64,000 nucleotides of DNA from Mangifera indica (lineage: Eukaryota > Streptophyta > Magnoliopsida > Sapindales > Anacardiaceae). The stretch covers positions 2,499,322-2,563,321 of the forward strand of contig NC_058148.1 of assembly GCF_011075055.1 (NCBI RefSeq). The letters are read 5' to 3'. This document shows, in pieces, positions 36,749 through 48,569 of the stretch; position 1 is the stretch's first letter, and the number at the start of each line of letters is the position of its first letter. The translations under genes and the position numbers were made by a program. The notes below the pieces were generated by a model. That model was not told where the DNA came from. It worked only from the letters and a program-made list of their open reading frames with translations, and searched no databases.

Positions 36749-38724
36749 TGTAACACCCGGATTCAGGTATGCCAGTGAACTCTACTTCCAAAATTACCCT
36801 TAGAGTATATTTTATAACTTGTTATTTAAAGAAATTGTAAAAGAATTATAGAAAATTACTAGATGAGCAATAATCTTTAAAGGGGGTAAAATGGTCATTT
36901 TAAAAGGATTTAAGAGACAAAGTGGGAATAAAAATTGAATGACACACTTGAAATTATATGGTGGTGGTAAGGGTTTTTAGTAATTGGCTAAGGATAAAAT
37001 AGTCATTTTTGGAAAAGGTTAAAGGCAAATTAATTCAAAAGGCTTATAAAACCTATAACCTATTCATTTTCTTCTTCTTTAGCCGAGAGCCTCCATAATT
37101 TTTAGTTAAAGCTTTTCTTCAAACAAAATTCATCAAGAAACCTAACTAAACCATCTAATTTCTAGAGCCTCTAGTTATAAAAAGTGTAAATCTATCAATT
37201 CTGGTAAGTTCTAAGGTAAAAAATTTAATTTTTAAGAGATATCAAGTTTAGGGTTTTGATGGATGTTATATTTTTGGTTGATTAAGGTTGCTGGGAAGAA
37301 GAAAAGAAGGAGAATAAGCTTAAATCACCTAATTAGCAAAGAAAATGTAAGAATTTCATACTTTACATACTTGAAGTAAATTTGAGTTAGGTTATTTAAA
37401 TAACCTTTACTTGTATAAGTGTGTAAGGTATTAAAATTAAGGTGATTTATGCTTAAAAAGATAAAGAAATTCATTAGGATTTATGATGTAATTTTTGGCC
37501 ATAAGGGTATTTTAGACATTTCATATTCCTAGGGTTAGCTCAATGGATTTTATGTGTTGAATATATGAGAAATGATGAATTGATGAAAGAATTTGCATTA
37601 AGGGTAAACATGTAATTTTATCCATAAGGGTCAAAAGTATTATTTTATGTGATGTAGGTTAATTTCTACTTAATTATGTGCATGATATACGGAATAACCC
37701 TTATATTAAGCCTATATTGTATATTTGAAATTAATTTGATGCATGAGATATATATAAATGTATGAGAAAAAAATATGATGTTTGATAAGGAATAAAAAGA
37801 ATAAGGGAAAACAATGAATGAACATATTTCATATTATAGTTATACATGCATATATGAGGAATTATAACATATACATGATTTCAGAAAAAAAAAAAAAAGA
37901 AAGAGGAAAAACATTTTTTAAATTATGCATGTTTTCAGAAAATGGAAAACAAGTATTTTTGATTTCATAATAACTCATATGATACAAGAAAGTAGAAAAT
38001 ATGTTTAAAATCCTTACACGCGAGCTGTACTGTGTGGACAACAAAGAAAAATATCGGTTGTACTGTGTGGACAGTAAAGAAAAATATTAGCAGTATTGTG
38101 TGGACAACAATGAAAAATATTAGTTGTACTGTGTGGACAGTAAAGAAAAAAATAGTGAAATATACGTGTAAGAGAGAATTATACTTTGTATGGTGACTGT
38201 AAGTATTATCATATGTAGTCTAGACCGGTCAATGAAAATATTTGGAAAATAAAAAAAAGAATTAGCAAATATTTATGAAAGTCATTTGCATCAGAATCAT
38301 GCATGCAAGCCTATGTGGCTGATAAAGAGTTGAGAAAGATGTACGATCAGAAAATAGAAAAGTCATGACACTCATATATGCATAAATCATAACGAGTAAA
38401 TCATATCGGTATAGTAAGGAAATGAATAAATGGGTAAAAGAAAAGAATTATGATATGTGTTTAATGCATGTTCCGTGTCAATTATTTTGTTGTAAATAGC
38501 TCAGACACGCTAAGTATGGAGGAAATTAGGACTGGTATGAAATACTTTGAGTATTGAGTATGATTTTCTTACTGAGTCGTGGTCGCTCACTCTGTTTAAT
38601 TTAATATTTTATAGGTAAAGAGTTACAGCAAAGGTTCCCGGGGAACGCTAGTGAGACATGAGGCAGGGGGAGAAAGACATCATAATTTTGTTAATTTATA
38701 TGTTTTAATGTATATATGAATATA

Positions 38725-38771
<47 letters not shown>

Positions 38772-39060
38772 TTGATGTAGATATTGGTGGATATGTATAT
38801 ATATATAGCTAGTTATGAAAATTGGTTGTAAAGTTTCTGTGGGTGATAATTTTTATGATGATTATTATTATGTACTTATTTCATTAATTGTGATTAATTT
38901 GACAAAAAATCCAGTTAGTTGGTATGATTGGTTTGTGTGAATTGCTAATTGGGAGTGTTATAGGGCATAATTAAAAAGAAAAAATATTCCCCGGGCCCTC
39001 TAAAATAAAGGAACTCTTGTTGTTTTTCTGCAACACACCTATTGGTTATGAGAGGTTACA
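36749..39060 (+). repeat. 3' LTR of gypsy copy B
   Basis: 2312 bp, tgtaacaccc to gaggttaca. It has four minisatellite cores (about 38025-38150), a TA run near 38722-38767 and tataaaa at 37045-37051. Confidence 0.95.
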
Positions 39061-40500
39061 AGATATACCCTGAAGTAGATTTGAAGTCATGAGGATATCC
39101 ATTGAAGTCTGAAGCAAAATACCCCACTACCTCAAGAGTTTTTATTCTTCTATATATATAAATAAAATCTTTAGTCCTCTGCAAATATCTCATGATTTTC
39201 TTTGCTACTACACAATATCAGAACTAGGGTCAGTAACATATCAACCAAGAACATTCACAACAAAAGCTATGTCAAGTTTTCTATACACTTAGGCATACAT
39301 TAGACTCCCAATCATACTAGCATATGGTTTATGTTTCATGAATGCCCTTTCAATATCATTTTGAGGACACTGTTTGTTACTAAAATTTATCTTCTTTTAC
39401 AATAAGCACATCGCCAGCTCTACAGTCTTGTATTTGGAATCTTTTAAGAACACGCTCAATATATGCCTTTTGAGATAAGTCGAGTAAACCACGATTTCTA
39501 TCTCGGTGGATTTCAATGCTAAAAACAAAAGAAGTGTCCCCAAGATCTTTCATGTTAAAGGCTCTAGATAGAAACTGCTTAGTCTCATAAAACATATTAC
39601 GATTTTTGCTTGCAAGTAGAATGTCATCAACATAGAGTACCAAGAAAATGAACCTGCTCTTATTGACCTTTATATACATACAATGATCAAATTATTTTCA
39701 TTGAAGCCATAGGGGGTCACAACCTTATCAAACTTAAAATACCATTGTCGAGAAACCTATTTTAAACCATAGATAAACTAAGTCTACACACATATATTGT
39801 TTCCTGTCAACCATAAAACTATCTGGTTGTTTCATATACATCTTTTCATTAAGATTGCCATTGAGGAAAGTTGTCTTTACATCTATCTGATGAAGCTCCA
39901 AATCAAAATGTGCTACTAAGGTCATTATGATTCTGAACTATTCCTTTGAGGATACAGGTGAAAATGTCTCATTGAAGTCAATCTATTTTCTCTGAGTAAA
40001 CCCTTTTGCAACTAATCTTACTTTGAATCTGTTTATCTTTCCCTTAGAATTTCTTTTAGTTTTAAAGACCTATTTACAACCAATAGACTTGAAACCTTTA
40101 GGTATCTCCATAAGAACCCAAACCTTATTTTTTCATGAATTGCATCTCATTTTCTATAGCTTTCATCCATATGTCTGCACTTGAGCTTTTAACTGCTTCA
40201 GGGAATGAAACTAGATTAGTCATATCTCCATTACCATACTCATTTTAAGCCAAATAAACATAGATATCTGAAATGGTAGCTTTTCTTTGTCTTGTTAATC
40301 TCCTAAAGGGTACCTAAACTATAGGATCTTGAGTTATATTTTCAAGAATTTCAGTTTGTGGTGTAGGGATTTCTTGAGCTTCAATTATTTCTCTTCAAAT
40401 AGAATCATTTATCCCTAAAGAAGGAGGCAAAGGAAATGTTACAACTTTTTTATGATCCTTGATAGGAAAACCAACAATAATAGGAATCGTAGCAAATACT
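39061..40500 (-). pseudogene. Copia reverse transcriptase and start of RNase H, broken
   Basis: On the minus strand: RFKVRLVAKGFTQRK, then FNETFSPV, HQIDVKTTFLNGNL, MYMKQPDSF (all 40070-39800), then the catalytic YVDDILLASKN (near 39630), MKDLG, and RNase H beginning RRIKTLEVVGYFASDFNGYP before the copy B junction at 39061. These are the standard Ty1/copia reverse transcriptase landmarks. The frame is broken by stops and at least two frameshifts (near 39680 and 39930). The YVDD catalytic motif itself is intact. Confidence 0.9.
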
Positions 40501-41640
40501 AAAGCACCATGAATATCAAATTCAAGGAACTTAACAATTTGAGACTCAATTATCCTTGTTCTGCAAGAAGGATAGTAGAACCTGTATCCCTTAGAATGAG
40601 ATGGGTATCCAACAAAGTAACCCCTGATGGAGTGAGGATCAAGCTTTTTCTCAGTAGGATTATAAATCCTAACCTCAGCAGGGTAACCCCAAACTAAAAA
40701 ATGGTTAAGGTCGGGCTTTCTACTAATCTATAACTCAAAAGGTGTTCTAGGAACTGACTTACTAGAACTCTAATCAGAATGTATAAGGTCATTTTGATTG
40801 ACTGTCCCCAAAGGTATTCAAGCAAATTAGTCCTACTCGTCATACTCTTTACCATATCCATAAGTGTGTGGTTACCTTTTTTACCATATCATTTTGATCA
40901 GGATTCTCAAGCATGGTGTATTGACTATAATACCATATTCTTGTAAGTACTTAGCAAACTGACTCATATGTTGACCCGAATCTCCATGTCTTCCATAGTA
41001 TTTACCCCTTCAGTTAGATCTTACTCCCTTAATAACTTTCTCTAATTGTTTTTGCACTTCAGTTTTGAAGAACTTAAATTTCTCTAAAGCATCATATTTT
41101 TCTTTAATCAAATAATGGAAACCATAATGAGGAAGTCATCAATAAAAATGATAAAATATTGGCAACCACAAATTGTAGTAGAGTAGGGCCTACTAATATC
41201 AGTGTGAACCACTTCTAATAAATCTGAACTACGAGTTGCCCCCTTCTTTTTAATGTTTGTTAATTTCCCAAGCCTTTACATTCTTATAATTTAATGAGGG
41301 AAGAATATTATCTTTTATTAGTCTTTCAATACTTTCTTTAGAAATATGCCCAAACTTTTTATGTCATAATAAAAAAGATTTTTCATCAATCAAAGATCTT
41401 TTTCCTACATTATTTTCAACATTTATGGATGCAAGAGTATTAGTTAGAGTTAAACACATATAATATAATCCATTATCCATAACACATTCACTAACAACTT
41501 TAAAATTTAAGGATAATGCAACTAAAAATTTTTCAAATTTAAAACAAAATCCACAGTTATTCAAAGTCAAAACTGAGATTAAATTCCTTTCAATGAAGTT
41601 ATATAGATTGTATTATTTAAAACTAACTCAAAACCACTTT
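40501..41640 (-). pseudogene. Copia GAG-pre-integrase and integrase, broken
   Basis: The pre-integrase motif WHKKFGHISKES is readable near 41345-41310 in the minus frame that contains 41570-41364. Integrase fragments follow with many stops (ICGCQYFIIFIDDF near 41140). Further on, text resembling the integrase C-terminus (LEHLL, and the proline-glycine region near 40600) is only partly readable. Function would be insertion of copia DNA; the reading frame cannot be made. Confidence 0.75.
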
Positions 41641-42624
41641 TTAACCTAGGCAAACAACTCCTATATATTCAACTTTAACTTCTGCATTGTGTCCAACTCT
41701 AAGTGTCTTCATAGCCTTACTTGGTCTCCTTTTGATTTTAAACTCCTATAAAGTAAAAGCAATATGCACAGTTACTCAATTATCAAGCCACCAAGAATTT
41801 GAGGATATATTAACAAAATTAGATTCAAAACACACAAGACTTAATGGGTTACCTCTCTTTTCTAACCAAGACTTATATTTCATACAATTCTTTTTCATGT
41901 GGCATTTTTTCTTGCAAAAGAAGTACATACTAGGATCTTTCTCCTCGATTACATTTGTATTTTTTTGACCTTGACCATGTCTTTTATTCCAATCATTTTT
42001 AAGAGTAGTAAGATTGAACTTGTCTTTCTTACACTTTTTCTTACCATGATCATTCTTAGAATGAGAGACAAAAACAATCACATCACCCTTTTCCCTTTAT
42101 ATTTTACACTCCTCAGTAACACTCTTAGTAATTAGGTTATCCAAGCTCTAGGTTCCTTCTATGGTGTTATAAGTTATCTTAAGCTGGGAAAAGGTTTAAG
42201 GTAGGGTAGCTAAGACATGATGAACAATAAACTCATCAGGTAAGGAGATTTTATGATTCTTAAGTTTGTCCTGGATGTGAGCAAGCTTCAATATATAGTT
42301 CATAACACCCCTGCACTCCGTGTATCTCATACTAAGCAACTCAGTAACAAGAGATAAAGCTTCATCATTGTTGGAGATTTGAAATCATTTTCCTACAATA
42401 GTGAAAAATTCATTGGTAGTTCTATCAACTAGTAACCTATTGAAAAGATGTTCAACCACAGTCTTTTTCATAGCCATCATGCATAAATGATTTAACCTTT
42501 CTTACTTAGCAAATAAATCCTTCTTTTCAATGATACTTATATCAGTAGTATCAGCCGACTTTTCTTGAATAGGTGTTATATCCCAATCACCCATAGCTAT
42601 AGCAAATTCAATATCTTGCTCCAT
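41641..42624 (-). pseudogene. Copia gag and protease, broken
   Basis: From the candidate start at 42624 (MEQDIEFAIAMGDWDITPI) the minus strand encodes a copia Gag, with FTIVGK, MRYTECRGVMNYILKLAHIQ and LPDEFIVHHVLATLP. A degenerate zinc knuckle YFFCKKKCHMKKNC follows at about 41930-41889; its first cysteine is tyrosine. The protease follows with WWLDN then a stop then VTVHIA, where the family has an aspartate-serine/threonine-glycine active site. Stops of TGA/TAG type occur throughout. Confidence 0.82.
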
Positions 42625-44203
42625 TGCTTAAAACTGCTTCTAATCAGGATCTCAATAGTAGCATTGCTATTGTTCACAAAAATGGAGAATTAAAGCCATA
42701 AGCAACAATTAATTAAAATAGCTTTAAAATAAATAATGAAACTTGATAAACTATACCTTATAGGGATTCCTCGGGTATCATCATCAACTTACCTTTGGAT
42801 AGAGAAGATGACATGTAATAAGGGTTCCAAACACAAGGTTATATATAAACTTTATGAGAACCTTTAAAACACATGATGTTAAAAACTAATATCACCTTTG
42901 GGCAGATATATTTTCTATATCACAGTTCATCCTCTTCTTGATTTGATAACAACTCTATGAGGACTTTTAGAATATATGATGTCTGAAAAAATATCACCTT
43001 TAGGCAAATATATTTTCTAAATCATACATAGTTCATCCTCTAATTTATGAGACTAGTTGATTTCTATAATTAACCTTATGTTTCCTTTAGATTTAATACA
43101 CACAATAACCACTTTTCGGCAGGAAATTATATATATTAAAATTACCGAATGTATCATTCCTAAAGAGAACATTTTGTAAGCCTCAAAATGTATCGCTTTG
43201 GCAGTCAATATTTTGACAACTCACAAATTATTCCCTGATACAAAGTTATGTTGCTGCATTTTAAGATTTCATGAGATCTAATACCTTATAACCTCTGACA
43301 ATCTTTCCCTAAGTTTGTTGCATCTAATTTTGTGAACAATAATTGATAAATTTTACCCAGAATATTTGATTTTTAGCAATTAAGCTTTAAGAGAGTAAAA
43401 CACGCCAACACAACAAGCAAAGAAAATTACACGTGCTGCCATGATCTAAGGAAAACATTTCACCTGCCGCTACACATTGCCAAAACGACAGGCATGCTAT
43501 CATATGCCCAGATGCTCTATCATGCACCAAACATGCTTTCACGGGCCCAGATGCATTGTCACACACCTAAACATGCTTTCACACGCTTAGACACATGTTC
43601 ACGCACTTAGTACACCTTTATGGCACATGGATTCACGCACTCAATACCCGATTTGCTTGGTCTGGGTTTGGCCCAGCTACTACTCAGGTCAAACAACCTA
43701 ATTTAACCCTATGGGTCAGGTAATCAGGTTAAGAAAACTCAATTCTGACCCATGACCAAGAGAAACCCTATACATCGATTTTCATGATTTTTGTGACCTC
43801 ATTCTACCATGATCCACTACTAGAAAGATCCTCGAAGATGTCAGATCACTTTTTTGTCACTTTTTTAGCATCATAGAGGACACCGATGATGTTATTTGAT
43901 CATGATTGCATGGCAACAACTCAAGATTAAAACTGGAAGATCTAATACAGGGAATTGTCGCCAACAACGCTCCTATCACAGAGAATGATTGCCATGGTTT
44001 TCACAACTCACACCGGCAGCGGTGCCATCGTCAACGTGCACTATGAGCAAACCTACGGTTATTCTATACATGTATATTTTGATCAAAATAATAATGATGG
44101 AACAAATAATAATAATAATAATAATAATATAAACCTAAATTAAATATAAAATCAGCCCTAATTTCAATTCTCATAAAATCCAAATTTTATATCTATGTCA
44201 ATT
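42625..44203 (-). other. Copia 5' leader, non-coding
   Basis: Between the primer site and gag. It contains degenerate short repeats of catgctttcacacgc-like text at about 43480-43640, a glycosylation-like gcccag/tgggtc region at 43650-43760 and an (aat)n run at 44106-44130. The open frame 43955-44143 on the plus strand encodes that run and is not a gene. Confidence 0.6.
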
Positions 44204-44216
44204 GGCTCTGATACCA
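44204..44216 (-). other. Primer binding site (initiator tRNA-Met) of the copia element
   Basis: On the minus strand tggtatcagagcc lies two bases after the 5' LTR end. Confidence 0.92.
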
Positions 44217-44218
44217 CA

Positions 44219-44693
44219 TGTAAACTTTGATTCAAACTATAATTTAACCACGCATAGAGTAAAGAACACTAATTTTCTTAATTAAATTAAATACAAAATA
44301 AAAAAATTAAGGAAATAGAAAAACCTATTTAAGTCATGTCTATAAAATTGAAGATCTTCAGAAACCACCTAAAACTTGAAAATACGTTATGACAGGTCTT
44401 CTACTCTAGAAACCTTCCTATAACGGCTTTAAATGGGTAAACGTATCAAAAATTACATTTTGGAGTGGGGACCTAGTCAATTTATAAGAGATTATTTAAA
44501 CCCTTCTATTAAAGGTCCAATAATCGAATGCCTATATTAAACCGTCTATCTAGACAAATAACTTTTAAATGTACTGGGTAGGTATTTATTAATCACTCAA
44601 GTCTATCTGTAAACTGGCATAGGACTATTTAGTTATCGAGTTTTATAAAAACAAAATATAATTAATGTTAGCCCATATACAAAATTTCTAATA
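44219..44693 (-). repeat. 5' LTR of the copia element
   Basis: 475 bp, the same length as its partner at 18656-19130. On the minus strand it begins tattagaaattttg (tgttag in the partner) and ends tttaca. Confidence 0.92.
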
Positions 44694-45120
44694 GAACTAT
44701 TTTAGAGTTTCGAAAGATAAAGGTCAAGAAGGTATGAAAACCACCCAAAGTGCAAAATGGAACCCAAACAAGCAGTTTTAGAGCAATTCCAACAACATCC
44801 TACACGAAGAACCATGACATCCAAAGAATTCATAAGCAAACTTAATGCACCAAGAGAGAACCCTTAAGAAACACCAAAACCAAGCTAAGACAGACAAAGA
44901 GAATCACTTAAGAACAAGAAGCATAGGAACACCACCCGAAACTAGCCAATAATACTAGAGAACATTCAAAAGGTAGCAAACAATCAGTAACACCTTAAAT
45001 TCCAAGAAGATTGCAAATAAAGCCAAAAGGAAAGCACCAAGGACTAAGAGAACACTATGACCTGCTAAGAACCAAAAAGAAGAGAAAGAAAGATTAGTCT
45101 TCATTCAAATATGTGTTGTG
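44694..45120 (-). repeat. Right piece of the element interrupted by copia (LN7?)
   Basis: A-rich plus strand, no coding frame on either strand. By nesting logic it continues 18433-18655 once the copia element is removed. I could not identify the family. Confidence 0.35.
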
Positions 45121-46900
45121 TTTTTATATGAACAATTTTTTAGTCGATAGTAAAATGAAATTTCACTATTGACGTATTTATCACGTGGTTCTTTGGTTTA
45201 TTAGCAATGTACCCATTGGTAATACATATAGAAGAACAAATATCATAATTCAAAAGAAGAATAAATAATTTCTACTTCATGTTTGTGTTATCAAGAATTT
45301 GTTTAAGGTACAATACTTGTATCTAAATTAGCAAATTAGAAGTTATTCCATGTTTTTTTGTTCGTATTAATTATTGCATCTGTTTGTATTCCTTATAGCT
45401 TTAATTGTCTTCCCTGGTTGGGTTTGTCCTTATTAGGTCTTCAATAGTCCTTTTAACCATCAACTTTTGGCTTGTCATTCCATTTTTTTAATTTCCATCT
45501 TTCTTGTTTTGTCCTAATTAGTTTGTTAGGTTTTTGTTTGGGTATCGTTTGGGTGAGTTCTTTTGTTTTTTATTCTAAGTTTAGTCTTTCTAGTTTTTGG
45601 ACTCTTTCAGTTTGTCCTAAGTCCTTGTTTATTGGTTGAGTGGTTTTCTCAACTGAGGTTTCATGTCTTTCTCTAGTTGTTAGGTTGGTCTCATCTATTC
45701 ATTGTGCATTAGGGAAATTATTAAGTTCCTATGCCTTTTGCATTCTTGTGGTTTGTTTAACCTGTCTTGGGTTTTTTGGTATTCATCTTTGTATCCATCT
45801 CTCTTTGTTGAGTCTCATTTTAGTTTTCCTAGGTTAGTTTATCATTTGAGCCTAGAGGTCTTTGGCAAAGGTTGGTTTGTCATCTAGTTGGTTCTTACGG
45901 TCTTTTTATTATACGTGGAGCGGTGTTTTATTTATTGTTTTGGTTCTTACTTGATCTTATATTTGTTTTTCAATAGTGACACGTCTCAATTGTCATTCGA
46001 TTGGGTTGCATCCAAGACATTTGAGCTTCCTTGTGGCATCGCTTCATTTTCCTTGAAGAGATAATTTGTTTCTCTTCTCTATTAAGGTGGAAAGTTTGTA
46101 GAAATGGAGCTTAAGGGTCCTGTGACATTAGAGGTGTTCCTAAGTTTCCTCGTGGGCTATTACTTTGAATCTTTTGGGCTGGGTTTGGTTAGCTTGTGTG
46201 ACTAAAAGGGGTCAGTTTAGGCCTTGAAATGTTTGCTAAGGCTTTAATGTTAATTTAGATGAGCTGTTTGAGTGGGTCTAATAGTATTAGTTGTTAGGCC
46301 TTAGAGTAGTGGTTTGTGCTTTTCTTCTGCCCTCTTTTGGATAGAATTCAAGTTGAGCCTTTTTTCTTTGTGACAACATTATTTTCTTTTTGATTGGAAT
46401 GGGCTCTCTTGGTCCTTCTTTAGACCTTTTCCTATGGTGTCTCTATTGATTGGGCTACTACTAGTTGGTAGCTGTAGGTGATCTCTTGCTTAGGTTTCTT
46501 ATCTTGATCTAGGCCTCTCCCTATCAAGTGATATAAATTCAATCTTCTATTATTACTTCCTTGCATTCATGGTCTTTTGTTGTTATATAAATTTTGGCTT
46601 GTTCTTGGTCTACTTGGATTTTTACGTTGTATCTTCAATTCTTGTTTTGTTTGATGCTTTTAACCTCCTCTTTGGCTCTTTTATTTTTATAATTGGGTAT
46701 GGTACTAGATTTTTTTTTGCTTATTTTTTTTTGCTTGAATTATCTATGGTGTTCGGTGTGGCTGGGTTCTCTATAGGGCATCTTCCTTTGTATTCTATGT
46801 GGAAGGGGTAACTAGTGGTTTTTTAAGTAAAGGCTTAAAAGGGTAGGTTTGTGTGCTATTCTGATTGTTTGTCATTTTAGGGCTTTCTTATTTATGTGAC
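45121..46900 (+). other. T/G-rich non-coding sequence, possible 5' UTR of LINE LN2
   Basis: A long stretch, strongly T-rich on the plus strand (about 45350-46870), with no frame that shows recognisable motifs; the open frames at 45640 and 46569 are composition effects. It directly precedes the ORF1 of LN2 and has a pyrimidine-rich character like the 5' region of LN1 in the sense direction, so a 5' UTR is likely for at least part of it. Confidence 0.4.
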
Positions 46901-46908
46901 TATGGTGA

Positions 46909-46982
46909 TCTATTGGCATTCAAAGTGGTTAGAATTATTGGTGATATATTGGCATTCAAAGTGGTTAGAATTATAGGTGGTT
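46909..46982 (+). repeat. Tandem duplication of about 38 bp
   Basis: Two adjacent copies of tattggcattcaaagtggtt followed by agaattat, differing at one or two positions, lie just before the LN2 ORF1. Confidence 0.85.
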
Positions 46983-46984
46983 GA

Positions 46985-48569
46985 TAGTATGGTGAAAGAT
47001 CTTGTTTCAATTACTAATAATGGCTCTTATATCTTGAATTCTAACTATGATATGGTTGCTCCTTTAGTTGCTATTACTGCCTCAAATCAAACTATTGTTA
47101 GCTCTTCTTAGAAAAAGCTCCTTGATAAAAATTTATTTATTCTATCTTTGAAATATTTGCCTCCTTCTAGTTCTCTTACCTCTGATAAAATTGTTATGGA
47201 GCCCCTAGCTGATTTTGCTGAATTGGGTGCAAAGAAATAGGATTCATGTGTCATTGGTTTCTTTCTTAAGAGGCATCATTCTCTTCTAATTGTTAAGAAT
47301 TTTGTGTTGAAAAAATGGGGTTCTAGTGGTCCAAGAGACATTTCTTCTCTTAGGTGAGGAATGTTTTTGCTAAGATTCTGTGAACAATATGATGTGTTAA
47401 AGGCAATAAAAGGATGACCTTGGTATCTTAAGGTGCAACCTTTTTTTCTCGAAAGATGGACTAAGAACCTTTCATTAATAGTGAATGAAATGAAGAAAGA
47501 GAAGTATGAATTCGTATTTATGTTATTCTCTTAGATTCTATAATCCAAAGGGATTGAGTTATATAGCTAGTGGTATTGGAAAGCTAGTATGTTCTAACTC
47601 TGTTATGACAACTAGTACACAATTTGATTTTGTATAGATTAACATTGAGATGAACCTGGATAAACTTTTCCTAATGCCATTGATTTGAAGTTGTCCAATG
47701 GTAATTTGATTGAGCTAAAAATCGAATATAGTTAGAAATCGGTCAAGTGTTCCAAATATGGAGAATTCGGCCATATGAATTTTGATTGCAAAATGAAGAA
47801 ATCCACTACAAGGAAGCCAAGGCAATTATCTACTATAAATAGGTCCAAAGTTGTAGATGTTATTCCTCCTCTAATCGACAGTAAACCTTTTGCCATAGGT
47901 TCTTATAAGGCTAATTCATTTTAGTGGTCATCTAAATATAGTTCTCCTGTTGAAATTATGTCCAAAGTCTCTGCTGGTGGTTTAGGCAAATTTTTAGTAC
48001 TTGACTTTCTAGTTATTAGTGGTTTAGATGATAAGGAAGAGATATCTTTTGTTATCAAAAAGGTTGCTTCCTCTAACGTTCTATCCTATATGGTTATCTC
48101 TGTCACACAAGGGGTTGGAGAGGTGATGAAGTCTTCATATCATGATGTTGTTAACTCAATGATGGGTGGATCAAAGTAGTATCAAATCAAGTTGTATGAA
48201 GGTTTTTAATTTTCTAGTTTGGTCGAGAAAAACAAAGATTCTGACATCAGTCTTGTTATAACTATTCAGCAAAATTTTCTTGAAAAAACTATTAAGGTCT
48301 CTATCCCTTTTGCATCTTGTCTAAAGTTTAGAAGTCATATCTATGGTGCATAGGCTGAGCAAAGATTGATTATTTCTCAATCGTCCCTTTCTCCCCAATT
48401 GGATGATGTTGTGGATATGGACTCTTTAGAAATAGTCCTTTTTGGTAAGGCTATTAAGATGGATGAGAAAGAATTAAAAGAGAAAATGAATGGAAAATTG
48501 AGTAAGAGTTAGAAAAAAAAAAAGCTAGCTAAGAGAAAGAGTGAAGCCTCTCTTTCAAATTCATCTTGA
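46985..48569 (+). pseudogene. LINE LN2 ORF1: DUF4283 and CCHC protein, broken
   Basis: From about MVKDLVSITNN (46991) the plus strand encodes a plant LINE ORF1. A DUF4283-like start VIGFFLKRHHSLLIVKNFVL is at about 47250, and a zinc knuckle CSKYGEFGHMNFDC at about 47748 in which the second cysteine is tyrosine. The reading frame ends at TGA 48567-48569 after SEASLSNSS. Several stops and frameshifts lie between (for example near 47119 and 47355). ORF2 follows at once, so the normal LINE order is kept. Confidence 0.8.

Larger units (their letters stand above)
29590..39065 (+). mobile_element. Tekay-type Ty3/gypsy chromovirus, copy B (complete outline, heavily decayed)
   Basis: A 9466-bp element (29595-39060) of the same family as copies A and C, inserted in the RNase H coding part of the copia element. 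Flanks are agatg (29590-29594) and agata (39061-39065), a 5-bp target duplication with one G-to-A change. The LTRs differ at about 19 sites in the first 300 bp, several times more than those of copy A, so copy B is older. Confidence 0.95.
18651..44698 (-). mobile_element. Ty1/copia retrotransposon, complete outline, split by two gypsy elements
   Basis: Two 475-bp LTRs (18656-19130 and 44219-44693) face a primer binding site (44204-44216) and a polypurine tract (19131-19143) in the correct minus-strand order. The flanks carry ggact (18651-18655) and gaact (44694-44698), a 5-bp target duplication with one transition. Between them, after removing gypsy copy A (19333-28723) and copy B (29595-39060) with their duplicated targets, the order on the minus strand is gag, protease, integrase, reverse transcriptase, RNase H, as in Ty1/copia. 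The RNase H text reads through the copy B site when that insert is taken out. All genes carry many stops and frameshifts. The LTRs differ at roughly one position in six over the first 80 bases, so the element is old. Confidence 0.93.

Noticed and set aside
43815..43826. cactactagaaa as a CACTA transposon end
   Set aside because: It is a single occurrence inside the copia leader, without a partner end or a 3-bp target duplication.
43955..44143. Open frame ending in an asparagine run
   Set aside because: It reads the (aat)n microsatellite on the strand opposite to the copia element.
45640..46811. Hydrophobic open frames in the T-rich region
   Set aside because: T-rich DNA gives leucine/phenylalanine/valine-rich frames in any phase. 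There is no motif and no conserved neighbour.
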